Positions 38,901 to 50,900 of a stretch of DNA of 64,000 bases are shown here, one piece after another. Position 1 is the first letter of the stretch. Every line of letters starts with the position of its first letter. The translations under genes were made by a program, and so were the position numbers. Origin of the DNA: Gordionus sp. m RMFG-2023 (lineage: Eukaryota > Nematomorpha > Gordioida > Chordodea > Parachordodidae); NCBI RefSeq assembly GCF_954871325.1, contig NC_088775.1, forward strand, positions 66,689,561 through 66,753,560. Reading direction: 5' to 3'. The notes beneath the pieces are model-generated. The model saw nothing but the letters and a program-made list of their open reading frames with translations, searched no databases and was not told the origin of the DNA.

Positions 38901-41900
38901 CATTTTTTAAGATACTATAACCAGAGATGTTCACTAAAAAAATTCGACAATGCAATTTCTGCAAAATATTATGGATCTCCGGCCCCGAATATTTTTAAAC
39001 ATTAATAATGCAAATTTATATTTTTTCTTTACAAAAAAATATTGCAGACCAGACTTATAATTGTAAATATTTATAGACTGGTCCAATTAATTCTTAACGG
39101 GGAGGGAGGGGAGGTTCAGGCCAGGCCTTTCTCTTATTTAAATTATGAAATTATAATTTACGATTTATTTTAATCTATTACCTATTTTTAGACATTTAAC
39201 CAGGGATCCAAACCGAATCTGAACCAAACCGTTAAACCGCGAAAACCGGTATTTTTTATCGAACCTAAACCACTAAAATAATTTCTAGCCAAACCTGAAC
39301 CGAACCGCTAAAATGCCTTTGAACTGGTTCGAGCCTCATAATTTTATGCCTATAAAATAATGTGTAAATTATTACTAGTATATTGCAAAAATTTTAATTA
39401 TATTCAAATTGTTTTAAAGATTATTATCAATCACATTTGATTGATAAGTGTCAGTCATAATTTTTATAAACTTTAGTATATTGCCATTTTACAGCATTTT
39501 TTAAATATTTTAAGCTTATAAATTATAATGCCTAGAGAAAATTAAATTCAATATATAAATTATTTATATATAGTATTATAAATGACATATCAAAATGTAA
39601 TATCACTGATTGTTAAATAAATATGAAAGGCCATCATAAATCTTGAGCGTCACAAAAAAAATCTAGAATTTGATAAAATTAACAAAATATCACAACAAAA
39701 GCCTAATAAAATAAAGTTTAAGATGTCATCAAGCCAACAGACAATAGAAGAAGCATTAAAAGAACAAACAATATCAGTAAAACTAAATAAAAAAAATAAT
39801 CGATGATTGTACTGAGTTGGTCACTTTTAATGGTTGACCATTCAAATTAATCGATGATAGCGGGTTTAAAAAAAATTCTTGATCCTTATTAGAAGCCGTG
39901 GGTAAAATTAAAATTAATTCTCAAAATATTTAATCTAATGTTGCAGAATATAGCCTTAAGTATTTGGTAAAATATAATCAAGGAAATATATATTATAGGT
40001 AATTTTTCTAAAGAACCTAGGTTAAATAAAATTATGAATATTTTAATCTATTAGAGATATCAGAGTAATCGATGCTCAGAATTATGTAAATTGTTTGATA
40101 TCATACTGGCAGTGCCAGCTACCCAAGTTAGTGTGGAAAGATGTTTTTCAACAATTAAATTTATACTATCTCTTTATAAATGTAATTTGAGTGAGAACGA
40201 ATCTTGAAAATATATTAATTGTGCGGCCTAATAAAAAATTTTAAGTAAATTAAGTTAAATATTGTTCATATTAAAATTAATCATGATATTTAATTGTATG
40301 ATTTATAATTTAAATATTATTTTATAATCTGCAATTAATAAAAATGAAGGTTTTATGTATGTTTTTTATTTTAATGATGAAATAAAAAAAATGTACCTCC
40401 CTATACATAATTCGAATGTAGATTTGAATACAAAAATGTTCAAACCGATTTTTAGAGGTTTGAACCGAACCGATATATTTATTTTTTACGAACCGAAACT
40501 GAACTTTGAACCGTTATTTTTATCCGAACCTATATTTGTTTCGGTTCGGATCCCTGCATTTAACTATGAAATTATCTTTTGGGATTTATTATATTGGTCA
40601 TTTTTTTTAGATGTTTTAAATATGAGATTATATTTTATGATTTCTAATCTACCAATTTTATTATTTCAAATTAATTATTTTTTCAAAAAGTTAGCTAACC
40701 ACTACTTTCTTATATGAGTTTTATTTTATTATAATATAAATGTATATAGTTATCTATAAATCATTTAACATTTATATCAGAGACCTGCAGGCCCGGCCCT
40801 AAGCCCGGCTCGGCCCGGGCCGTATTTTAAATTTTTTAAATATACCCGGGCCGGGCCTAAAAAATTTTTTTTAAACATATCCGGGCCGGGCCTAAAAATT
40901 TTTTTTTAAAATATATCCGGGCCGGGCCTAAGATTGTTAAACCCGGGCCGGGCCGGGCCGGGCCTTAATATTTTTTATAAAAATTTTTACATTATGAGTT
41001 AATGGTTATAAGATTATATTATATTATAGTTATGATTAATATAATATTGGGTGATGGTTAACACTACCTAACACCCACAGATCGATCTAATTATTAATTT
41101 CCTGCAAATTTATTCAAAGTATTAATATATTTTTTTATAATTCATATCTAAATTTTTACAACATATTTTACCAAAACAATCAAATAAAGGAATATCTTGA
41201 ATAAGCCCCAATATTCAAGTATTAATAATATATTTTTTTATAATTCATATCTAAATTTTTAGAATATTTACCAAAACAATCATATAAAGGAATATCATGG
41301 CACAAAATACTAATGATATAATTAATAAAATTAAAAATAATATTTATTCTTTTAGAAATACAAATAATAATTTAAAATCTGAAATATGGGCTAAATTTAA
41401 CATCATCATAGATGAAAATAAAAAAAACATTGGCTACGTACAATGTAAGAATTGTTCAAGTATATTATCTTATAATTATAAACATGGTACATCACATTTA
41501 AAAAGACATAAATGTGATGGTAAATCCATGAAAATTAATAAAAAATTTTTACACCTTAAAAACCAACCTATAAATGTAATATAAAATATTTAAAAGAAAA
41601 ATTTATAGATCATTCCTTAACACTTTGCGCAAACGATATTAGACCTTTCGAAATGATAGCTGGGAATTGAATTCAGCCAGGCCCTAGTCGATGTTGGGGC
41701 AAAGAATGGTAAAATAGATATCAACTCATTGATTTCTCATACCACCACCTTAAAGAAAAATAATAAAATAAGAAACATTTTGGTTGATACTATTGCCCCA
41801 GTAATCAAGAATCAATTTATGGCTTCTTCCACTGATATATGGTGCGATGACCATAAAAAGAACTCGTTTATAACAGTTAACATGCACTATATATCAGATG

Positions 41901-44900
41901 ACTAGAAGTTAGTGAAGAGAAACCTATTTACCGCTAAATTTAAAGAAGTGTCAAAGACTAGCAAAGTAGTTAAGGATGAACTATTAAAAAATTTTCATAA
42001 TTTTAATTTTAACACTAACGATTTTATTAATATAATATTTGTTACAAACCAAGGTAAAAATATTATAAAAGCATTGGAGTTAAACGATTAAATTGTTCTT
42101 GTCATATATTAAATACAATTTTAAGATATTCATATAACTTCAAATATTTGGAAAGTGCCCCATTAATAAAATCAACAATAGATAATACTAAAATATTAGT
42201 GGGGCATTTAAAACAAAGTAATAAATGCCAGCATTTGAAAGCCCTTTATCAAGATATAGAAGTCCGCTGGAACTCTAAATACAATATGCTCAATTCTGTT
42301 TATTCTCAAAATGAAGAAATTATAAAAGTTCTTCAAGAACATGGGGGATCGGAAAAGTATTATATTATAGACTTTCCGATTCTTCTGGATCTAGTCAAAA
42401 TCCTTGAGAATTTTAACAGAGCTATTGTTGAGTTACAGTCGGACTCTTGTACTCTTTTTAAAGTGGTAATTTGGTATTATGAACTTCTTGAAGTTTATAA
42501 TACCTTTCAAAGCGAAAAAGGAGAAATAAAATTGATTTTACTTAATATAAAGCATTTTTTAATTGAAAAATTTGTTTTACACAAGTATCATTTTATTTCT
42601 CTTTTTCTCTGTCCCAAATTCAAGCAATTACGTATGTCGTCAGGGACAGATCGCAAGATGACGGAAAACTATATAAAAGATTATATTAAATTACAAGAGG
42701 CTCAGGAAGTAAATGAAATACCATCGACCAGTCAAATTACGACTGTTGTTAAACAAACTGAATCGTTTTATGACAAATGGGGCGATGGTAATTCTGGTAA
42801 TATGTCAATACCCGATGATGAATATTATAATTACATAAATAAAAAAATAGATGAAACATTTAAGGTGGATAATTTGTTAGAGTGGTGGGCGGCTCATCAA
42901 AGCGAATTTCCAATTTTAGCGAAATTGGCAAAACGGGTATTGGCAATTCCTGAAGAAGAAGTAATCTTCAACCTGAAAAGGTAGATATGCTTCTCTATCT
43001 TCATGATAATTTGTGAATTTTTAATATCTTTCTTGAGTAGGGTTTCGTCAATCATGCTGGTTTTTTACTTTGCAAACTGTCAAATATTTATTGCATTTAT
43101 TATATTTTACCTTGAGTCATGAAAGTTTTTAATCCAACATTTTTCATTATTTTTTTTACAATATTATATAATACAATTATCTTCTTTTGTTAAAAATTTA
43201 TATTATAAAATAAATTATATTAATATTGTGCAATTAGATTATATTTTCAAAATACTATTTATTATACATGATGCATTTTTTTAAATAGCGACTTATTTTT
43301 ATTTTATAAATTAAATAGTAAATTAAATACAATATATTATATTCTCAAAATATTTTCCATTTTTATAAATTAAATATTAGTTTTATTATTTTTAAATGCA
43401 ATATAAAATATAATATATGCTCAAAATATTATTACCATTTTTATGAATATTAGTTTTATTTTTATAAATGCAATATAAAATATAGTATATGCTCAAAATA
43501 TCCATTTTTATAAATAACAGTTTTATAATTTTTATAAATTCAATATAATATTCTCAAAATATTAGCTTTTTTCATGTATTTTTTAAATAATAAGCGATAA
43601 TACTCACTGAAAAATATGGTAAAATACCTCATAGGTGAATTTTTGTATATACCAGGTCGAATATAATTTTAAAAAATTCCGAGCCGGCCTGAAATTTTTA
43701 AATCCGGGTCGGGCCGTAAAAAATTTTTTTTAAAAATGTCCGGGCCGGGCCTTAAATTTTTAAATCCGAGCCGCGTGCCGTAAAAAATTTTTTTAAAAAA
43801 TATCAGGGCCGGGCCTAGAAAATTTAAAACCGGGCCGGGCCGTGCAAATGGTGCCTCTGCAGGTCTCTGATTTATATACTGCATAAATATTTAATGATCC
43901 TTAGTAATAATTAAAGGCCCAGTGGTGTATGATGTAGGCTTGGAAACAGAAGGTCCCAGATTCAATCCTGGTAAGGAACTAAAATTTTTCTAGTTTTTCT
44001 TCGATGACCGATGTGTATAGACATATGATATGATAAATTTCTGAGTTGAGAAATGCCACCCCAGTCACCGACAGGCTTGGACAGCCGGGTGCTAGGATAC
44101 TTGTCCAATAAAAACCAAATAAAGACGGCCTGCTGAACTCGTGGGTCATTAAAGGATGATAACGATTTCGTGGCTAGCGCTAGAATAATGGTGACCTCGG
44201 GGGCCATTCAAGCTCAATGTCTATCAAGATACAATGGACTTGATAACGATACTCCGGTGGGAGATCCATCGGGATTGATACTCCGGTGGGAGAAATGAAA
44301 TCGATAAGAATACTCCGGTGGGATATGTCAAATGAGCAAAAAAATCAAGATTTTCGGCCGACCCCTTTCAATTTCGATAAAAAGTTGTAGACTGGTTATA
44401 TATGTTCCCATTAGATTATAAACAAAATTTTAGCGCATTAGCAACTATATTAGCGGAGATAATCGGGGTTAAAGGTCCAAAAAACGTCTTTTTTTGGTTT
44501 ATTGATGTCAAATAATTAGTTTTTAATTTAAAACTAAATATGATCAAATATTGAATCTAATATCAATAGCTAAGTTAATAATTGATAATTATGGCTAAAA
44601 CATCAAAATTAATTTTTGATAAAATATGGGTCATCTTATGGTCAGTTGAAAACTTGAAATTAATATTTAGAAATGTATATGATCTCCGATTTTTAATTTT
44701 TTTAAGAAATATTATCCTTTTACTATTTTTTTAATAATTTCTTCAACAATTAGCATGGCTGGATATTTATTTAAAAAAATTTTGCAATTTTTATACTTTA
44801 AAAAAAATAGATGGCGCTATATATAATAGTTATAATATGTTAAAATTCATTTTTCTTATTGATTAAAAATATTTTAATGTATAATATATCATAAAATTCT

Positions 44901-47900
44901 ATTATATAACTTTGTAAACCTTATTCCCCTGAGATATTCGCAGGATAAAAAATTTTAATAATTTTTTAAATATTTCAATGTAAATTAAAAAATCCGACTA
45001 GCACACTAACAAAAAAGCAGGATTAAAGGAGTGCAGGAAAATTATTAAGGGAAAAATCGAAAATCACATTAATTACCAGGCCTACCCCCAACCCTCCACC
45101 CCCCCCCAGACTAAGTCATACCCATCAAGATCAAGAATGTTATGAAATTGTCATTATCTTAAATTATTAAAATAACCTGAGATAAAGAAAATTTCGAAGA
45201 TTTTGAAAAAATTTTTAAGCAATAAAAATAAACAAAATTATAGTTCTGATGAAATAAGCCGACTCATGCCTGGAATAAAAGATTGTATATCTGTTAAAGG
45301 CGAGAAAGAATCAGTCCAAAGACTTATATTAAATAAGCTTAAATAAATATTCAAGATGTTTAAGGAAGAATACCCAAATATATTAATTGGATTCTCTAAA
45401 TTTGCCGAACTTAGACCAAAAAACTGTATTTTAGTTGGAGCTAGTGGCACACACACTGTTTGTGTCTGCGCCATTCATCAGAATGTGAAATTAATGACAA
45501 ATGTAGAAAAATTTAAAAGATGGGGAATTTTTAACAATTCTAGATTATTCAGAGAATTATTCCTTCATTTTACAAGATGAAGTTCAGGGATTTCATTGGA
45601 GCAACGTGCAGGCCCCTATACATCCATTTGTAGCATATAAATCTGGAGAAGAATTAAAAAATATAAATTTTGTTATTATCCAAATTTAATTCTAAGCCAG
45701 AAAAAAGTAATATATTTTTCAGATGAAGCCGCGTCTCAATACAAGAATCGCAAAATTTTTCTGAACATATGCCTTCATAAATACGATTTTACTATTCCTG
45801 CCGAATGGCATTTCTTTGCCACTGCTCACGGCAAAAATGCAAGTGACGGTATCGGAGGAACTGTCAAAAGATTAGTTGCCAGAGCTAGTCTTCAAAGGCC
45901 AAATAAAAATCAAATCCTAACCTCATTAGAATTATATAATTATGCTAAAGAAAATATTAATGGAATTCAATTTGAATATGTATCCAATCAAGAATATATC
46001 GAAGAGGAATTAGCCCTTCGTAAAAGATTTAATGCACTGCTTATACGTGGGACTCAAAAAAATCACGGGGTTATTCCCATTGATCAAAATAGACTAAAAA
46101 CCAAAATATATTCTAATTCCAAAAAATATAATATAAAACAAGTTTCGTTTTTAAATGAGAAAATTAATTTTTAAAATATTAATGGATATATAACATGTGT
46201 ATATGATGATAAATGGTGGTTAGGATATATAATCGATAAAAATGATATAAATGAAGAAGTAAAAATCCGATTTTTACAGCCTTGTGGACCTTCAGCCTCA
46301 TTTAAATTTCCTCTGAAAGATGATATTTTTGTGTTGCCTAAATCTCATATTCTCTCGATGGTCAATCCTTCTACTCCCACCAGTCAAACATATATATTAT
46401 CTCCTGAAGAAATCTCACAAGCTAGCCAGGCTTTGTATTCCTTTAGATGAAGTAAGATTTAATTAATTTATAAACTATTTTAATTAGGCTAAATTTGTGA
46501 AGATTTTAAAAATTTATGATCTGAATTTCAAATAAATATATATAATGGACATTGTAATCGATTTAGTATGATATATATACATTAAAATATTTTAAATCAA
46601 TAAAAAAAATGAATTTTAACATATTAAAACTATTGTATATAGCGCCATCTATATTTTTTAAAGTATAAAAATCGCAATATTTTTTTAAATAAATATCCAG
46701 CCATGCTAATTGTTGAAGAAATTATTAAAAAAATAGTAAACGGATAATATTTCTTAAAAAAATTAAAAATCTGAGATTATATACATTTCGAAATATTAAT
46801 TTCAAGTTTTCAACTGACCATAAGATGACCCATATTTTATCAAAAATTAATTTTGATGTTTTAGCCATAATCATCAATTATTAACTTAGCTATTGATATT
46901 ATATTCAATATTTGATCATATTTAGTTTAAAATTAAAAACTAGTTATTTAACATCAGTGAAAAGCAAAAAAAGACGTTTTTTAGACCTTTAACCCCGAAT
47001 ATCTCCGCTAATATAGTTGCCAATCAGCTAAAATTTTGTTTATAATCTAATGGGAACATATATAACCAACCTACGATTTTTCATCGAAATCGAAAGGGGT
47101 CGGCCGAAAAGTGATTGATTTGACATGGAATGACCCCAATTTGATACTTCTGTGTGATGAATACTCCGGTTGGATATCTGTCGATATACTTCGGTGCGAG
47201 ATCCAGATACTAGATACTTTGGCCTTGATAGCGATACTCCGGTGGGAGATCCAAATAGAATCGATCAGAAATACAAATTAGATAAAAATATATAGCATGA
47301 GTAGAATAATAAAGTTGAGGGTGAAGCTAAAAAGAAAAAAAAAGAAATATATATAGTTATTTATAAATTATTTATCATTTATATACTGCATAAATATTTA
47401 ATTATGCTTAGTAATAATTAAATTAAAAAATTATAGCCTTAATTGTCTAAATTTTATTCTATAAAAAATGAATAATTTATAACTTAAAATTTATAATTTT
47501 TTATTAAGAAAGATGACTTAAAGTTAAGTAGTATTGTTATATCTTTCCTTTTTATAATATTAAACAAGGCCAATTATAGAAAACAATGAAATAACACCAG
47601 GATCCTAAACAAGGCCATGGCCCCCTTCTAGTCTAGGCCAATCATATCAAAGTTTCACCATTTCGACTCCTTTCTTAACTATAAAGTTTATAATATAGGG
47701 AATAAGTTGTATGACTATGATTTCCTTAAAAAAATGGGGTTAAGAATTGGTTTTGATCATATAAATTTCGATATCATAGCCCAGTCATTACTATAAAAAA
47801 AAGCTATAATAGTTTTTGCATTAGATGAGTTCATGCAAAAGTTTTTCCTCGGACCATTTAACACCTGGTTTGCTTCGACTGGCCGTATACCAATATTGAA

Positions 47901-50900
47901 GGTTATTGTCATGAAATATTGCATTATTGCAATATAGAATATGTGTATAAGGAGGTAACTTTAATATTTCTTAATTTTTCAAAAGCCTAATTGACACTCA
48001 TTTGATTAATATTAACATCTCCGGTTATCAGACTCATCTGTTTAATTAAATTAATTTTTTAAATTGGTTGGGATCTTTTATGTGCATGTTAAACATACTT
48101 ATTTCAATATAAAATAAATCAGATAATAATTAGTAATTTGAAGGTAAAATGTAGTTTTGTTCAAAAGTCCCCATTTGTGTCGATTTTTAAAAAGGCCCGA
48201 TTAAGATGTTTACCAAAATAATATTATATAAGCCTGGAAATTTTTCTCATGGATGGCAGAAAGGTTTGCACTCTATTTGCCAAATCTCGAGGCTTACATA
48301 ATAATATTTTGGTTAATCGGGCCGTCTTAAAAACCAACCTAAATCGGCTTTCACGAGGCACTAAAAACTTTTTTTTGGATCAGAATTGAAGGAATGAACA
48401 TAAAGTAAATGTCACAAATATACACATTTTGGCCAATTATGAGAGAATTGTTCTAATAGATAGAAAGTTTAGAGGGTGGTCAGTTAGAGTACTTCTATAT
48501 TTTGGACTAAATTTTTTTAGATTGTAATTAAATCAGTTTGTATATAAATATTTTATGTCATTTTTATATTTTTAAGGTTTATATAGCTGATCATTTATGT
48601 AAATCTTAATAACCTCTTTCTTTTTAGGCTGTTTAGAAGAAGCTATACAGACGGCTAAGCAGATATAATTTTTTCTCGGATCGAGAATGAAAAAATAAGT
48701 CCGATGCAAGGCTCTACATAAATAGCAGCCTAAACGTATTTAAAATTATAAAAATTATTTTTTCAAAGAAAAGGGGGGGGGGGGGGGGGGTGGACAATAC
48801 AAATGGAAAACCTTCATCAGTAAAGTGGAAAACATTATTTAATGGCAAGGTAGGGATATTTTAAAACTCTTATTAGTCACTCCAAGCTTTATTTTAATAA
48901 GCTTTGATATTTTTAATATTTATTAAGTTGACCATAAAATAATTATATTATACCACATATAAAATGAAAATTTTAAAAGTATATCTCTTTTTAAAGTATA
49001 TTATTTATGAAGCGCATTTTTGTAAAGTTATTCCAGTGAGTGATAATACAGAGCATTGCTGGCTTTTTTTTATTAAGTGTGTGTATATATATATATATAA
49101 TCTAGGTTATTTAATTGTAGGGCGCTCCTAAATATGATTTTATAAAAAAAATATTTAATAGAGTCATACATATTTGATCCGACCGATTCGAATTAGTCAA
49201 ACATTTTCTCAGACTCGGTCAGGCCAAATCTTAATTTCTAATTTTATATAATACTTCTAAAAATATTCTTTTAAAAAGAACACCATTTTTTAAATAAAAT
49301 TTACTTTAGCTTTTCATTTCTTATTAAAATCTTATATATACTTTTTCCCCATATCATTATTTTTATTTAATTTGCTGGAATATATTAAGAAATAACATTC
49401 ATAATTTATTAAATAATTATTTATCTGAAAAATTTGTATTAATAATATTCATTGGAGCAAGTACAATGATCATAAATAATTCCATTTACCATATATAATA
49501 TTATTATTATCATCTCGTGAAATGACATTTTCAAAATTAGATTTGGTTTCAATAGTTCTCATTCCCAATTATATGAAATAATATATGTTAAAAAAAAATA
49601 TATAGTATTATAAATAATAATATCTCCTATTACTAGATATAGATAGATATTTAATAATTTATAATAGATTTTATTCTATTTAAGATGTTAAATTTTGGCA
49701 TACTTGGTATAGAAAATTCTCTATATATAACTCTAATCACATTCTCAATTAATAACAAAAAAATCTCATTATTACCAATTGACCCTCTACATAAAATATA
49801 TAATTCATAATTATTTATTATAATATTTGTTAACCCTATAATGGTTGTTATGAATGCGATTTTTCTTTATTGATCAAATAGATTTCTTCTTTTGATATTC
49901 TTCATTTTATTTTTAAAAAAATTAAATCAAATTCTCCTCATTTTCATAATTTTTTATAATATTTTTTAAACATCAGGGTTTATCCCCCCCCCAACCAAGT
50001 CAATTTGTACAAGGCTGTTCTACCATTGACTTAATCAAAATATGGCGAGATTAAGGAGATGCTTATGATGTACATTGACTTGGAAAAGGCATACGATACC
50101 ATACCAAGAAATTTGATATGGTGGTGTATGAGCAAAAGAACAATCCCAGAGGGTTGTGTAACTCATTACATGTATTATGTACGAGGATTCAGTTTCAATA
50201 GTTAGAACGGCGGTTGGCGACTCAAGGCCGTTTCCCATAGAAATCGGGCTACACCAAGGGTCAGCGTTAAGTCACTTTCTCTTCATACTTATCCTTAATA
50301 CTATAACCGATGATTTGCAGAGGCCAGCTACATGGTCAGTGGTGTATGCAGATGACATCGTATTATGCCAGGAAACTGTAGAAATGTCAGCTCAGCGGGC
50401 CGGTGTTTAGGCAGTTAATTTGGCAAGATATGGCCTCCGCATCAGTTCGCCTAAGACAGTGTATCTGGCAATATTGAATGCCGGTTGTGCAAGTTGCTCC
50501 ATACAAGAAAGTTTAAAGGTTTAGCTATATTGGGTGCACAATACATCAAGAAGGTTGTCTTGACGAAGTCAACGCTAAGATACAGAAGGGTTGGATGAAG
50601 AGAAGCATATCAGGGGTGCTTTGCGACAAGATGCCATTGTGGCTTAAAGGTAAGGCTTACCGAACTATCGTCAGACCTGTCGTGTTGTATGGGTGTAAAA
50701 CTTGGGCATTGTGAGCTGCTGAGAAAAAGAGATAAAGATAACCGAAATGCATATGATCAGATGGAGCCTAGGTTATACCAAGCTGGATCGTGTGACTAAT
50801 AGCTTAAGAAAGATGGACGTAGCTCCCTGGTTGGAAATAAATGAAAATAGACTAAGATGGTATGGACATTTGATAAGGACTGTCTCAACTAACATGAATC

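Larger units (their letters stand above)
40778..43869 (+). mobile_element. hAT transposon, CAGAGACCTGCAG family (autonomous-type copy)
   Basis: Begins CAGAGACCTGCAG and ends CTGCAGGTCTCTG, an exact 13-bp inverted repeat. It is flanked by ATTTATAT at 40770-40777 and 43870-43877, a perfect 8-bp duplication. Four CCGGGCCGGGCCTAA-type subterminal blocks lie at each end. It carries a decayed transposase and is the likely parent family of the MITEs at 32365, 54318 and 59271. It is inserted in the left target duplication of the SINE at 43916. Confidence 0.95.
43916..47349 (+). mobile_element. tRNA-derived SINE, split by a DNA transposon
   Basis: The head GGCCCAGTGGTGTATGATGT and, 37 bases on, the B-box-like AGATTCAATCCTGG resemble a tRNA-derived pol III promoter. 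The body continues to 44325, is interrupted by the transposon 44326-47125, and resumes to an A-rich tail (AAAAAGAAAAAAAAAGAAA) at 47330-47347. GATACTCCGGTGGGAGAT repeats lie on both sides of the interruption. It is bordered by a 73-bp duplication (left copy 40743-40777 plus 43878-43915; right copy 47350-47422). Confidence 0.65.

Noticed and set aside
38766-39005. 79-codon + strand frame in intron 1
   Set aside because: No family resemblance; chance or a highly decayed element.
43669-43884. 71-codon minus frame at the right end of the 40778 hAT
   Set aside because: It is a translation of the GGGCCGGGCC subterminal blocks and lies across the element's terminus, so it is not a gene. The same holds for frames at 29262-29444 and the right part of 32487-32792.
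43916-43980. Functional tRNA gene
   Set aside because: Only the B-box-like part is good; no complete cloverleaf can be drawn, and the sequence continues as a SINE body with an A-rich tail.
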